From the NCBI RefSeq assembly GCF_003063665.1, contig NZ_NESF01000005.1, positions 62,001 to 126,000 of the forward strand: a stretch of DNA of 64,000 nucleotides, written 5' to 3'. Under the pieces are notes generated by a model. It made no database searches, was not told where the DNA came from, and worked only from the letters and a program-made list of their open reading frames with translations. Below are positions 20,367-29,309 of the stretch, in pieces. The stretch's first letter is position 1. Every line of letters starts with the position of its first letter. The stretch is from Limnohabitans sp. Hippo3 (GTDB taxonomy: Bacteria; Pseudomonadota; Gammaproteobacteria; Burkholderiales; Burkholderiaceae_C). A program made the position numbers and the translations under genes.

Positions 20367-20765
20367 ATGACCACACAAGGTTTCGTCGTCACCCACGCCA
20401 AGGACGCGCAGTTCGACAAAGGGCTGCGCTCGTTTTTTGAATACCGCGATTTGGGCATGCGTGAAGCGACGGGCGGGCGCGTCACGGCCAGCGTGATCCG
20501 GGCTGCCGAAGGAGGTGCTTTTTCAAGCCAGCCCCATTTTCACAAGACGCAGTTTCAGTTGGTTTATGTGCTCAAGGGCTGGATCGAGTTCGAGTACGAA
20601 GGTCAGGGCGTGGTGAGGCTGGAGGCAGGTTCGTGCGTGCACCAGCCGCCTGAAATTCGCCACCGCGAACTGGGGCACAGCCACGATGTGGAGTTGCTGG
20701 AGGTGGTGTTGCCTGCTGACTTCGAGACCGTGACGGTGGATGACGTGAACCCGAAAGAGGTCTGA
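20367..20765 (+). CDS. Cupin domain-containing protein
   Basis: A single-cupin protein of 132 residues. Motif 1 is recognisable in QPHFHKTQFQLVYVLKGWIEFEYEG (His-x-His and downstream Gly), and motif 2 in AGSCVHQPPEIRHRELGHS. These provide a plausible metal site. The biological substrate is unknown. ATG 20367 has CAGGAG 6 nt upstream, which rules out the TTG two codons earlier. It precedes the SbmA-like transporter gene by 4 nt. Confidence 0.85.
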   Translation: MTTQGFVVTHAKDAQFDKGLRSFFEYRDLGMREATGGRVTASVIRAAEGGAFSSQPHFHKTQFQLVYVLKGWIEFEYEGQGVVRLEAGSCVHQPPEIRHRELGHSHDVELLEVVLPADFETVTVDDVNPKEV

Positions 20766-20769
20766 GCCG

Positions 20770-21738
20770 ATGTTTCGCAGTTTCTTTCTCTCGCGCCGCT
20801 GGGCCTTGTGGGCTTGGGGCGGTTTGCTGGTGTTGGTGGCGCTGGTGTTCATCACGGTGCAACAGACCGTGAAGCTCAACACTTGGTACGGTGAGTTTTA
20901 CGATCTGCTGCAAAAGCCCGAGCAGGCGGGCGGATTGGACAAGTTCTGGGCCTTCATGCTGCAGTTTGCGTGGATTGCTTTTCCCTACATGCTGCTGCGC
21001 AGCCTGGAGACGTATCTGGCTTCGCACTACGCCTTTCGCTGGCGTCAGGCCATGACCGAGCTGTACTTGCCACGCTGGCAAAAGACAAACGAGACGGTGG
21101 AGGGCGCTTCGCAGCGCATTCAGGAAGACTGCATGCGTTTTGCCCGCCAGACCGAAAACCTGGGGCTGGGCCTGGTGCGGGCGCTGCTCACATTGGCTTC
21201 GTTCATTCCGATTTTGTGGGCACTGTCCAGCGGAATGGCCATTGCGTGGCTGCAGTTCGAGGGCTCGCTGTTTTGGGTGGCCTTGGTCACGGCGGTGGGC
21301 GGCACGGTGCTGTCTTGGTTTGTGGGCATTCGCCTGCCGGGGCTGGAGTACAACAACCAGCGGACCGAGGCCGCGCTGCGCAAAGACCTGGTGTATGCCG
21401 AAGACGACCGCAGCCGCATGGACTTGCCCACGGTGATGAGCCTCTTTATGGGTGTGCGGTTGAATAACTTTCGCTTGTTCAACCACTACGCTTACTTCCA
21501 TCTGTGGAGCAATTTCTACAGCCAGACCATGGTGATTTTTCCGTATCTGCTGATGGGGCCGTCGCTGTTCACCGGGCTGATCACACTGGGCGTGATCCAG
21601 CAGGTCAGCAACGCGTTTGGCAAGGTGAACGAGGCGTTTTCCTACCTGATCGAGCGCTGGACCGACATCACCGAGCTGCGCTCGATTTACAAGCGACTGA
21701 CCGAGTTTGAAGAAAGCCTTGCTGCAGGCGCACAATGA
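20770..21738 (+). CDS. SbmA/BacA-like transporter
   Basis: A 322-residue membrane protein resembling SbmA/BacA peptide importers and the membrane half of related ABC proteins, with no ATPase domain. Family-like segments are NTWYGEFYDLLQ, YLASHYAFRWRQAMTELYLPRW, NQRTEAALRKDLVYAEDD and the C-terminal AFGKVNEAFSYLIERWTDITELRSIYKRL. SbmA takes up proline-rich peptides and bleomycin-like compounds using the proton gradient; here the substrate is unknown. It lies 4 nt after the cupin gene. Confidence 0.85.
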   Translation: MFRSFFLSRRWALWAWGGLLVLVALVFITVQQTVKLNTWYGEFYDLLQKPEQAGGLDKFWAFMLQFAWIAFPYMLLRSLETYLASHYAFRWRQAMTELYLPRWQKTNETVEGASQRIQEDCMRFARQTENLGLGLVRALLTLASFIPILWALSSGMAIAWLQFEGSLFWVALVTAVGGTVLSWFVGIRLPGLEYNNQRTEAALRKDLVYAEDDRSRMDLPTVMSLFMGVRLNNFRLFNHYAYFHLWSNFYSQTMVIFPYLLMGPSLFTGLITLGVIQQVSNAFGKVNEAFSYLIERWTDITELRSIYKRLTEFEESLAAGAQ

Positions 21739-21757
21739 TTTTTTGGAGATAACAACC

Positions 21758-22201
21758 ATGCCACACACCGTCAAATTCCAGCGTGTTTTCCGTGCGCCTG
21801 CTGAACGTGTCTTCCGCGCCTTTGTCGATCCGGACGCGATGTGCAAGTGGCTGCCTCCGCATGGTTTCACGGGCCGTGTGCATGAGATGGATGCCCGCAT
21901 CGGCGGGCGTTATCGCATGTCGTTCACCCATTTCGGAAGCGGGCAGTCACACAGCTTCGGGGGTACGTTTCTGGAGCTGATGCCGGGTGAGCGTTTGAGC
22001 CACACCGACAGTTTTGACGATGCCAATTTGCCCGGCCAGATGGTGACCAGCATCACTTTCAAGGCCGTCTCGGTGGGCACCGAGGTGAACATTGAGCAAG
22101 CCGGCATTCCCGACATGATCCCGCCAGAGGCCTGCTGTCTGGGTTGGCAGGAATCCTTGCAACTCCTGGCGCTTCTGGTCGAGGCCGAGATCCCGACCTG
22201 A
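21758..22201 (+). CDS. SRPBCC (AHSA1-type) family protein
   Basis: START-like protein of 147 residues of the Aha1/CalC type. Characteristic blocks are FQRVFRAPAERVFRAFVDPDAMCKWLPP at the N-terminus, then DARIGGRYRMSF and a C-terminal GWQESLQLLALLVE helix. Members bind small hydrophobic ligands or act as Hsp90 co-chaperone-like domains. The exact role cannot be read from sequence. ATG 21758 follows GGAGATAACAACC, a ribosome-binding stretch, 20 nt after the transporter. Confidence 0.86.
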   Translation: MPHTVKFQRVFRAPAERVFRAFVDPDAMCKWLPPHGFTGRVHEMDARIGGRYRMSFTHFGSGQSHSFGGTFLELMPGERLSHTDSFDDANLPGQMVTSITFKAVSVGTEVNIEQAGIPDMIPPEACCLGWQESLQLLALLVEAEIPT

Positions 22202-22207
22202 CGGGGC

Positions 22208-23893
22208 TCAGATCGCCGCAGCGGCGATGTCGGGCGGCAGCGGGTCCAGCGCTCGCAGGGCCAGCAAGGCCTCTGCATCGGTGCGGTAGAGCCTGAGTTG
22301 GGGGCCGTCGTGCAGCTCCCCGGCCCGGCGCAAGGCGGTCTCCACGGGCAGCTTGATGCCGCTGATGTGCAAGGTGATGCCCCGACTGCTCAGTTGGCGG
22401 TGCAACTGACCAAAGGTTTCCACACCCGTGGCATCGACCCGGTTGATGGGCTGGGCAAACAGGCCAACATGGCGCACCTGAGGGTGCTGGGCCAGGTGGT
22501 CGGTGATGGCCCGCTCAAAATCACTCGAGGCCGCAAAGTCCAACTCGGCATCCATGCGCAAGGCATAGAGGTTTTGCGCCAGAGGCGGCAGCTGCCACAG
22601 GTGCCGGTCGCGCAGGCTGCCATCGGGGTGCAGGCCCACTTCGATGATACGCGGGTGCAAGCGGGTGTGCAGGAAGTGGCTCAGCCCCACCAGCACACCG
22701 GTCATCACCCCCCAGTAAATGCGCGGGGCGGTGGCCAGGGTGATGGCAAAGGTCACGCCTGCCGTGAGGGTCTCCACCCGGTCAATGCGCCAGAGTTTCA
22801 GAAACTGCCGGGGCTGGAACAGGTTGAGCACGGCCACGATGACGGCGGCCGCCATCACCGAGCGCGGCACGAACTGTAGCGCAGGCATGAGGATCAGCAA
22901 GGCCAGCAGCACGAAGCCGACGGAGGCCACCACCGCCCAGCCTGAGCGCGCACCCGCATACAGCATGAGCGCCGAGCGCGAAAACGAGGTGCTGGTCGGG
23001 AAGCTGCCCGAGAACGCCGAAGCGAGCTTGGCCAGGCCCTGGCTGAAAAGTTCGGTGCTGTCGTCCCAGCGTTTGCCGTCGCGCTGGAACTCGATGCGGG
23101 CGCTGGAGGCGGTCTCCAGAAAGCTCACCAGCGCAATCACCATGGCGGGCACCCACAGCTGGTTGAGCATCTCCAGGCCTGGCCAATGCGGCCAGTAAAA
23201 GTCAGGCAATCCCGAGGGCAACAGCCCCACAATGGCGCCGTGTTCGGCATAGCCCGTGACATAACCCAGCGCCGAGGCAGCGCCCATCACCAGCATGATG
23301 CCCGGCCAGCGGGGCTTGAATTTGCGCAGCAAGAGCAGCACGGCCAGGCTGCCCAGCCCAAACAGGGCAGGCCAGCCTGTGAGCCAGTCGGACCAGGTGG
23401 AGACATCCCAGCGCCAGGCTTTGACGCCCAGCAAGGCAGGCACCTGCGAGGCCATGATCAACAAGGACGCGGCTTGTGTGAAGCCCATCATCACCGGGGC
23501 GCTGACCAGGTTGATGAGCCAGCCGTAATGGCCCAGACCCAGCAGCAGCTGGATGCCTCCCGACAGCAGCGACAGCCACACGGCCAGCGAAACCCATTCG
23601 GCTGAGCCCGGCTCGGCCATGCCCGTAAGGGAGGCACCGATCAACACACAGGTGAGCGCTGCGGGACCCACCGACAAGCGGTTGGCGCTGCCAAACAGCA
23701 CGGCCAGCAGGGCCGGGATCAGACAGGCATAAAGCCCCGTGACCAGGGGCATACCGGCCAAACCGGCATAGGCCACGGCTTGCGGCACCATCACCAAGGC
23801 CACCGTCAGGCCGGCCAGCACCTCGGTGCGGGCCAGTGATGCGGTTAGACGGGGCCAGTCTCGGAAGGTGAGGAATTTTTTTATATAAGCCAT
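22208..23893 (-). CDS. SulP-family anion permease with STAS domain
   Basis: SulP inorganic anion transporter of 561 residues. The membrane portion (about 15-410) begins with the SulP block LAGLTVALVMVPQAVAYAGLAGMPLVTGLYAC. A C-terminal STAS domain (about 435-545) includes HVGLFAQPINRVDATGVETF. Family members carry sulfate, bicarbonate or dicarboxylates. It lies 24 nt downstream of a sulfatase gene on the same strand, which makes sulfate an attractive substrate, but that is inference from context. It is convergent with the SRPBCC gene. Confidence 0.9.
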   Translation of the reverse strand: MAYIKKFLTFRDWPRLTASLARTEVLAGLTVALVMVPQAVAYAGLAGMPLVTGLYACLIPALLAVLFGSANRLSVGPAALTCVLIGASLTGMAEPGSAEWVSLAVWLSLLSGGIQLLLGLGHYGWLINLVSAPVMMGFTQAASLLIMASQVPALLGVKAWRWDVSTWSDWLTGWPALFGLGSLAVLLLLRKFKPRWPGIMLVMGAASALGYVTGYAEHGAIVGLLPSGLPDFYWPHWPGLEMLNQLWVPAMVIALVSFLETASSARIEFQRDGKRWDDSTELFSQGLAKLASAFSGSFPTSTSFSRSALMLYAGARSGWAVVASVGFVLLALLILMPALQFVPRSVMAAAVIVAVLNLFQPRQFLKLWRIDRVETLTAGVTFAITLATAPRIYWGVMTGVLVGLSHFLHTRLHPRIIEVGLHPDGSLRDRHLWQLPPLAQNLYALRMDAELDFAASSDFERAITDHLAQHPQVRHVGLFAQPINRVDATGVETFGQLHRQLSSRGITLHISGIKLPVETALRRAGELHDGPQLRLYRTDAEALLALRALDPLPPDIAAAAI

Positions 23894-23917
23894 GCCCGAT
23901 CTTAGCCGCCCTTTTTT

Positions 23918-25258
23918 TCAGCGCTGGGGCATGTCCTTGTAGGAATAACCCAGGCTGATGGTGGCGTCTTCGGGGATGGCGGGCACGGTGCTGTCCCAGG
24001 CTTCCCATGCGGCGCGCAGGTTTTGCAGCTTCTCGGGTTGGTGCTTGGCCAGGTTGGCACGCTCGCGCTCGTCGGCCGGGATGTTGAACAGGTAGTCGTT
24101 GCCGTCGACCCGCAGGTATTTGTAGTCGCCCATGCGCAGGGCGCGCTGGCCGCGGTGGTTCATGCGCCAGTACAAAGGCCGCTCGAACTGGTGCTTGGCG
24201 TTGCGCAGCACGGGGGCCAGTGACACGCCATCAAACGGGTGCTCGGCATCGGCTTTTGCGCCTGCCAGCTCCACCATGGTGGCCGACCAGTCCATGGTCA
24301 TGCAGTGCTGGGTGGATGTGCCGCCGGGCGCGATGACGGCAGGCCAGTGCGCGATCCACGGCACGCGGATGCCGCCTTCGGTCAGGTCCATCTTGCCGCC
24401 CACCAGTGGCCAGTTGTCGCTGAAGCGCTCGCCGCCGTTGTCGCTGGTGAAGACGATCAGGGTGTTGTCGAGCTGTCCGTTTTTCTTCAGCGCGTCCACC
24501 ACCCAGCCAATGCCTTCGTCCATGTGGTGGATCATGCGGTGGTAGGTGTGGATGTTGCCGCCGTGCAGGTGGAACAGGTTGTCCTTGACCTCTTGCGCCA
24601 GCGCGTAGTCCTCGCGTGTTTCCCAAGGCCAGTGCGGCGCGGTGTAGTGCAAGCTCAAGAAGAAGGGCGTGCCCTGCGCAGCGCCGGGTGCCATGCGGTT
24701 CACGTAATCGACCGCACGCTGCGAGAGCAGGTCGGTCAGGTAACCGTCTTCGTGCTTTTCTTCTTCGTTGCTGTAGAGGTCGTGCGTGCCGTTGTTGCTG
24801 GCATGGGTGAAGTAGTCCACGCCACCCGACATGGGGCCAAAGAATTCTTCGTAGCCCGACTTGATGGGGCTGAAGTGGGGCGGGTAGCCCAGGTGCCATT
24901 TGCCGATCAGGGCGGTGCGGTAGCCGCTGGCTTTCAGCAGCGAGGGCAGCGTGGGGTGCGCGGGCGGTAGGCCCAGCACGGCACTGCCTTTGCTCTTGCT
25001 GTTGATGGGCTCGTCGGCCCCGCCACGCAGGCGGTACTGGTAACGGGCGGTCATGAGTGCAAAGCGGGTGGGCGAGCACACGGGCGAGTTGGAATAGCCT
25101 TGCGTGAACTTGAGGCCGTTGGCGGCCAGTTGATCGAGCACGGGCGAGACCTTGCCAAACTTCGCGTCCCGGCCGCCGTAGCAGCCCAGATCTGCAAAGC
25201 CGAGGTCGTCGGCCACGATGAAGATGATGTTGGGGCGTTGGGGCATCGGGGTCGTCAT
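23918..25258 (-). CDS. Sulfatase (arylsulfatase family)
   Basis: Type I sulfatase of 446 residues. The formylglycine signature C-x-P-x-R is Cys61-Ser-Pro-Thr-Arg65 within VCSPTRFALMTAR. Calcium-binding Asp17-Asp18 is in FIVADDLGFADLG, and a GKWHLG lysine block and a VFTSDNGGE block follow. There is no signal peptide, so it should act in the cytoplasm on imported sulfate esters. It needs a formylglycine-generating enzyme encoded elsewhere. ATG 25258 is used; ATG 25246 is possible. It lies 8 nt downstream of a Bug-type binding protein gene. Confidence 0.9.
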   Translation of the reverse strand: MTTPMPQRPNIIFIVADDLGFADLGCYGGRDAKFGKVSPVLDQLAANGLKFTQGYSNSPVCSPTRFALMTARYQYRLRGGADEPINSKSKGSAVLGLPPAHPTLPSLLKASGYRTALIGKWHLGYPPHFSPIKSGYEEFFGPMSGGVDYFTHASNNGTHDLYSNEEEKHEDGYLTDLLSQRAVDYVNRMAPGAAQGTPFFLSLHYTAPHWPWETREDYALAQEVKDNLFHLHGGNIHTYHRMIHHMDEGIGWVVDALKKNGQLDNTLIVFTSDNGGERFSDNWPLVGGKMDLTEGGIRVPWIAHWPAVIAPGGTSTQHCMTMDWSATMVELAGAKADAEHPFDGVSLAPVLRNAKHQFERPLYWRMNHRGQRALRMGDYKYLRVDGNDYLFNIPADERERANLAKHQPEKLQNLRAAWEAWDSTVPAIPEDATISLGYSYKDMPQR

Positions 25259-25266
25259 GTGGATAA

Positions 25267-26241
25267 TCAATCGACTTTCATGCCTGTGGACTTGACCATG
25301 CGGCCATAACGCTGCGACTGGTCGCTCAGGCGTTTGACGGCGTCCGGACCGATCAGGCCTTCGTAGAACAGGTCCATGCCTGCCAGCTGGCCTTGTGTGT
25401 CAGGGCGCTTCAAGGCGTCGGTGAAGGCTTTTTGCAACAGCTGCACCACCGGCTCTGGGGTGGCGGCAGGCACCATGGCCACGTAGAGCACTTCGAGCTC
25501 CAGGTCTTTCAGGCCCAGTTCGGCCACGGTGGGGACATCGGCGGCCGAGCGGGAACGCTGGCGGCTGGTCACCGCCAGCGCGGTGATCTTGCCGGTCTTC
25601 ACATGGGGCAGCATGCCCGGTGTGGCCAGCACGCCTGCATCCACCTCGCCCGCCAGCACTGCCGTGACGGCCGGGGTGTTGCCTTTGTAGGGCACATGCT
25701 GGATCTTGATGTTCGCGGCGTCCATGAAGATTTCAGCGGCCAGGTGACCGGGGCTGCCGCTGCCTGCGCTGCTGAAGTTCAGGCCCTTGCCTTTGCCCTG
25801 GGCGATCAGGTCTTTGAGCGTTTTGAAGCCGGTGCTGGGGTGCGCCCCCACCAGCAAGCCCGAAGAGACCATGATCATGATGGGCCGCAGGTCAGCGGGC
25901 TTGAAGGCCATGCCCTTGTAGATGTAGGGGTTGACCGTGAAGGTGGTGTCGATGCCGAACAGCACGGTGTAGCCATCGGCCGGGCTTTTGGCCACAAAGT
26001 CAGCGCCGATGTTGCCGCCTGCGCCGGGCTTGTTTTCCACCACCACGGGTTGCTTGGTCTGGCTGGTGATGAACTCCCCCACACTGCGGGCCAGAAAATC
26101 AGCCGGGCCACCTGCCGGGAAGTTGGTGACGAATTTGATGGGTTTGTTGGGGTAGCTTTGGGCCGATGCAGGAGTTGTCCAGGCGCAAGCGGCCAAAGCT
26201 AAACACAGCGCGGTGCGCCAAATGGGATTGGAGATGTTCAT
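25267..26241 (-). CDS. Bug/TctC-family periplasmic binding protein
   Basis: Tripartite tricarboxylate transporter substrate-binding protein (Bug family) of 324 residues. It has a signal peptide (1-27, cut after SAQ-like ASAQ), then YPNKPIKFVTNFPAGGPADFLAR and VVENKPGAGGNIGADFVAKSPADGYT, the hallmark Bug motifs. It should capture an organic anion in the periplasm. No TctA/TctB membrane genes are present in the window. ATG 26241 begins a clean signal peptide, so the longer open frame is rejected. The sulfatase follows on the same strand. Confidence 0.9.
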   Translation of the reverse strand: MNISNPIWRTALCLALAACAWTTPASAQSYPNKPIKFVTNFPAGGPADFLARSVGEFITSQTKQPVVVENKPGAGGNIGADFVAKSPADGYTVLFGIDTTFTVNPYIYKGMAFKPADLRPIMIMVSSGLLVGAHPSTGFKTLKDLIAQGKGKGLNFSSAGSGSPGHLAAEIFMDAANIKIQHVPYKGNTPAVTAVLAGEVDAGVLATPGMLPHVKTGKITALAVTSRQRSRSAADVPTVAELGLKDLELEVLYVAMVPAATPEPVVQLLQKAFTDALKRPDTQGQLAGMDLFYEGLIGPDAVKRLSDQSQRYGRMVKSTGMKVD

Positions 26242-26306
26242 GGGAATTGAAGGAAGTGGATGCCCAGCTGCCGCAGCAGCTGGGGCGGGGGGAAACAGCC
26301 GATGCA

Positions 26307-27284
26307 TCAGTCCAGTTGCACGCCCGTGGCCTTGATGGGTTTTTCCCAGCGGGCCAGATCGGTTTTTTGCGCTGCAGCCAGCTCGGCCGATGTGGAGCCA
26401 ATCGGCTCGTAGCCCAGCTTGACCATTTTGTCTTTCATGGCCGCGCTGCGGGTGATCTTCATCATGGCTTTTTCCAGGCGTGCAAGGGCATCGCCTGTCA
26501 GGCCTGCGGGGCCGTACATGGCAAACCAGGCCGTGGCCTCCATGTTCACACCCGACTCCTTGAGGGTCGGCACTTCAGGCACTTGCGGGTCGCGCTGGCT
26601 GCCGGTCACTGCGATGATGCGGACCTTGCCCGCCCGGTGCATTTCGGCGGTTTCGGACACCACGTCAAATTTGTAGCCGATGTGGCCGCCCAGCAAGGCG
26701 TTGTTGGCGGGTGCACCGCCCTGGAAAGGCACATGGTTCAGGCTGATGCCGGCCGATTGCTCCATCAGCACCCCCATGAAGTGGGGCAAGGTGCCCGCGC
26801 CGGGCGTGCCATAGCTGGCATTGCCCGGGTCGCTCTTGGCCTTGGCCACCATCTCGGCCACATTCTTCGCGTTGCTGGCGGGGCCGGAGACCACGCCAAA
26901 CTGGAAGCGGGCGATCTGCGAGACGGGGGTGAAGTCTTTCACCGGGTCGTAGTCGAGTTTTTTGTAGACGTGCGGAAACAGCACCATGGGACCGCTGGGC
27001 AAAACGATCACGGTCTGGCCATCGGGCTTGGCCGCCTTGACGGCGTTGAGCGCGATGCGCCCGCCTGCGCCGGGCTTGTTGTCCACGACGATGGTGCCAA
27101 AGTCCTCGCGCAGGGCGTCGGCCACCATGCGGGCCAGGATATCGGCAGAGCCACCCGGTGGAAAACCCACCACGATCTTGAGTGGTGGTTTGTCTTGTGC
27201 CTGCAATCCGGGCGAAAGCATGGCCAAAGACAGGGCGGCCAGCCCCAGAAGGCGGCGGGTGATTGGGCGGTGGGTTGATGGCAT
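26307..27284 (-). CDS. Bug/TctC-family periplasmic binding protein (second copy)
   Basis: A second Bug-family solute receptor, 325 residues, with an Arg-rich signal peptide (1-29, ending LQAQ) followed by PLKIVVGFPPGGSADILARMVADAL and VVDNKPGAGGRIALNAVKAAKPDGQT. It is related to but clearly distinct from the copy downstream, so this is not a recent duplication. It is the first gene of the leftward run Bug-Bug-sulfatase-SulP and is divergent from a MarR gene, its likely regulator. Confidence 0.92.
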   Translation of the reverse strand: MPSTHRPITRRLLGLAALSLAMLSPGLQAQDKPPLKIVVGFPPGGSADILARMVADALREDFGTIVVDNKPGAGGRIALNAVKAAKPDGQTVIVLPSGPMVLFPHVYKKLDYDPVKDFTPVSQIARFQFGVVSGPASNAKNVAEMVAKAKSDPGNASYGTPGAGTLPHFMGVLMEQSAGISLNHVPFQGGAPANNALLGGHIGYKFDVVSETAEMHRAGKVRIIAVTGSQRDPQVPEVPTLKESGVNMEATAWFAMYGPAGLTGDALARLEKAMMKITRSAAMKDKMVKLGYEPIGSTSAELAAAQKTDLARWEKPIKATGVQLD

Positions 27285-27359
27285 GAAAGTCTCCGAATAG
27301 GCGGGGCTCGGCTGTCCCCTGTTGAAAACGCAAGACAGAATGTAGTGCCCTGACCGACA

Positions 27360-27374
27360 ATTGATCTAATCAAT
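27360..27374. promoter_or_regulatory. Palindromic operator candidate for the MarR protein
   Basis: ATTGAT-CTA-ATCAAT, a perfect 6+6 palindrome in the 110-nt gap between the divergent Bug and marR genes, 20 nt before the marR start. MarR proteins commonly bind A/T-rich palindromes of this kind between divergent genes. Assignment is by position and symmetry only. Confidence 0.55.
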
Positions 27375-27394
27375 CAACCCCCCGGAAAACCCTG

Positions 27395-27919
27395 ATGCCT
27401 TTGTCCCCATCTCAACGTCTGGCTTCGATTGAGGACCTGCTTTTGTACAGGCTGGGTCGTCTGTCGAGCGTAGGGGGGGCGATGGTGGTGCGCCTGTGCG
27501 AAGGCGGTTATGGCATCACGCGGCGCGAGTGGGGTGTGATTGGCCAGCTGTATGAGGGCGGCAGCCTGCCCCCTTCGGTGCTGGCCGAACGCATGCACCG
27601 CGACCGCGCCCGCACCTCGCGGACCCTGACTGCTTTGGTGGCCAAACGCCTGGTCTTGCGTACCATCCCGGCCCATGACCGCCGCAGCGCCCTGGTCGGG
27701 CTGACCCCGGCGGGTCGGCAACTGTACGAAGCCCTGATGCCCCAGGTTCAGGCCATCAACAGCCAGATCCTGTCGGTGTTGCAGCCTGAAGAAGCGGTCC
27801 AATTGGACGAAGCGCTGGCGCGTTTGCAAGTGCGCGCCCAAGCCTTGCTGGCCGAGCGCAGCCCGGACCTGCCCAAAGCCAACCGCAGGCAGGGGCAGCG
27901 CCGCAAGGATGCGGCATGA
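27395..27919 (+). CDS. MarR-family transcriptional regulator
   Basis: Winged-helix MarR regulator of 174 residues. The recognition region is at about 40-95: ITRREWGVIGQLYEGGSLPPSVLAERMHRDRARTSRTLTALVAKRLVLR, then the wing with AHDRRSALVGLTPAGRQ, the family DxR signature. It probably controls the divergent Bug-sulfatase-SulP genes through the palindrome at 27360-27374 and may regulate itself. The C-terminus is very basic. The next gene overlaps it by 4 nt. Confidence 0.9.
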   Translation: MPLSPSQRLASIEDLLLYRLGRLSSVGGAMVVRLCEGGYGITRREWGVIGQLYEGGSLPPSVLAERMHRDRARTSRTLTALVAKRLVLRTIPAHDRRSALVGLTPAGRQLYEALMPQVQAINSQILSVLQPEEAVQLDEALARLQVRAQALLAERSPDLPKANRRQGQRRKDAA

Positions 27920-28416
27920 GCCTTTGGCTTCGGTGGGCGCTGACGTTGGCGATGGGTCTGGCACCCTGTGCCATTCTTGCGGCCGAAACCTGGACAGGCT
28001 GGGTCAGCTGGGTGATGGATGGTGACACCGTTTTGCTGGTACGCAACGGGCAGCACGAGCCCATCAAGCTGCGGGTGGACGGCATTGATGCGCCTGAGAC
28101 TTGTCAGCCCGGCGGCGCTGAAGCCCGCGAGGCGATGATTCGATTGGCTTTGCGCAAGCCTGTTCAGGTGCTTGATCTGGGTCAGGACAATTACGGTCGG
28201 CAGCTGGGCCGTTTGTCGGTGGACGGAGTGGATCTGGGGGCCGAAATGGTGCGCACCGGCATGGCCTGGGCTTACCGCTTTCGGACCGGAAAAGGGCCTT
28301 ATGCCCGTTTGCAACGCCAGGCACAGACTCAAAAAATCGGCTTGTTTTCAGCAGCTGATGCCGCCATGTCGCCACCTGTGTTCAGGAAATTCCATGGCAC
28401 TTGCCATGGCCTTTGA
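27916..28416 (+). CDS. Secreted thermonuclease-like (SNase) protein
   Basis: Staphylococcal-nuclease-fold protein of 166 residues with an N-terminal signal peptide (1-22, ending ILAAE). Visible SNase features are VMDGDTVLLV (first Asp), LRVDGIDAPETCQPGG (Arg/Asp/Glu region), YGRQLGRLSVDG and VRTGMAWAYRF. It likely acts on nucleic acid outside the cytoplasm. The start overlaps the marR stop as ATGA, so translation is coupled, though the functional link to a MarR gene is obscure. Confidence 0.87.
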   Translation: MSLWLRWALTLAMGLAPCAILAAETWTGWVSWVMDGDTVLLVRNGQHEPIKLRVDGIDAPETCQPGGAEAREAMIRLALRKPVQVLDLGQDNYGRQLGRLSVDGVDLGAEMVRTGMAWAYRFRTGKGPYARLQRQAQTQKIGLFSAADAAMSPPVFRKFHGTCHGL

Positions 28417-28428
28417 AGGGGCTGGCAT

Positions 28429-28499
28429 TCCCGAGCAGGCGCTCGCTCCCACATCCATCTTGGTCTCGGTCTCTGTGGGAGGCCGCCCCTGCGGCCGAA
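28429..28499. repeat. REP-like inverted pair
   Basis: An inverted unit ending CGCTCGCTCCCACA and, 20 nt later, a direct unit TGTGGGAGGCCGCCCC with an inner GGCCGC/GCGGCC hairpin. Together they form a head-to-head pair between convergent genes. The TGTGGGAG start matches the element at 18294. Confidence 0.65.
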
Positions 28500-28520
28500 T
28501 GCTGGATTGCGCGCGTCTGT

Positions 28521-29279
28521 TCAGTCTTGGCGGTGCGCTGCGCACACCGGGCAGGCCGGGTTGCGTTGCATGCGGATGTCGGTCCAAGACAGCTCGCGGC
28601 CGTCGAGCATCAGCAAACGCCCGGCCATGTGGCTGCCCATGCCGCTCAAAATCTTGAGGGCTTCGGCCGCTTGCACCGTGCCGATGATGCCCACCAGCGG
28701 TGCGAACACGCCCATGGTGGCGCAGCGGGTTTCTTCGGGCTGGTGTTCTGGCGGGAAGATGCAGGCGTAGCAGGGCGCTTCGGCCTGCGTGCTGTCAAAC
28801 ACCGAGACTTGTCCGTCCATGCGGATGGCCGCGCCCGAGACCAGCGGTTTGCGGTGCACCACGCAGGCCAGGTTCACGGCCTGGCGGGTTTCGAAGTTGT
28901 CGCAGCAGTCGACCACCACATTGGCCTGGGCTACCAGGGTGTTCAGCAGGGCCGCATCGGCCCGTTGCGTGATGGGGGTGACCTGAACGTCGGGGTTGAT
29001 CTGGGCGATGGCCGTGCGCACCGAGGCGGCTTTGGATTGGCCCACCCGGTCCAGTGTGTGGGCAATCTGGCGCTGCAAGTTGGTGGCGTCCACCTCGTCG
29101 TGGTCGACCACGGTGATGTGGCCCACGCCCGCACTGCCCAGGTACAGACTGACCGGAGAGCCCAAGCCGCCAGCCCCAATGATCAGGGCATGCGAGGCCA
29201 GCAATTTTTCCTGGCCGTCGATGCCCAATTCATTGAGCAGGATGTGCCGCGAGTAGCGCAGCAGCTGCGCGTCATCCAT
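28521..29279 (-). CDS. moeB: Molybdopterin-synthase adenylyltransferase MoeB/ThiF family
   Basis: E1-like adenylyltransferase of 252 residues that activates the C-terminal glycine of MoaD or a ThiS-like sulfur carrier. It begins with RYSRHILLNELGIDGQEKL, followed by the nucleotide-binding IIGAGGLGSPVSLYL and DHDEVDATNLQRQ. A zinc site is formed by CYAC and CPVC. Molybdopterin made with its help would be needed by the formate dehydrogenase encoded further along the window. MoeB and ThiF cannot be separated by eye; MoeB is favoured by length. Confidence 0.88.
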   Translation of the reverse strand: MDDAQLLRYSRHILLNELGIDGQEKLLASHALIIGAGGLGSPVSLYLGSAGVGHITVVDHDEVDATNLQRQIAHTLDRVGQSKAASVRTAIAQINPDVQVTPITQRADAALLNTLVAQANVVVDCCDNFETRQAVNLACVVHRKPLVSGAAIRMDGQVSVFDSTQAEAPCYACIFPPEHQPEETRCATMGVFAPLVGIIGTVQAAEALKILSGMGSHMAGRLLMLDGRELSWTDIRMQRNPACPVCAAHRQD

Positions 29280-29309
29280 GCGCTTTGTCCATGGTTGTTT
29301 CCATGGCGC

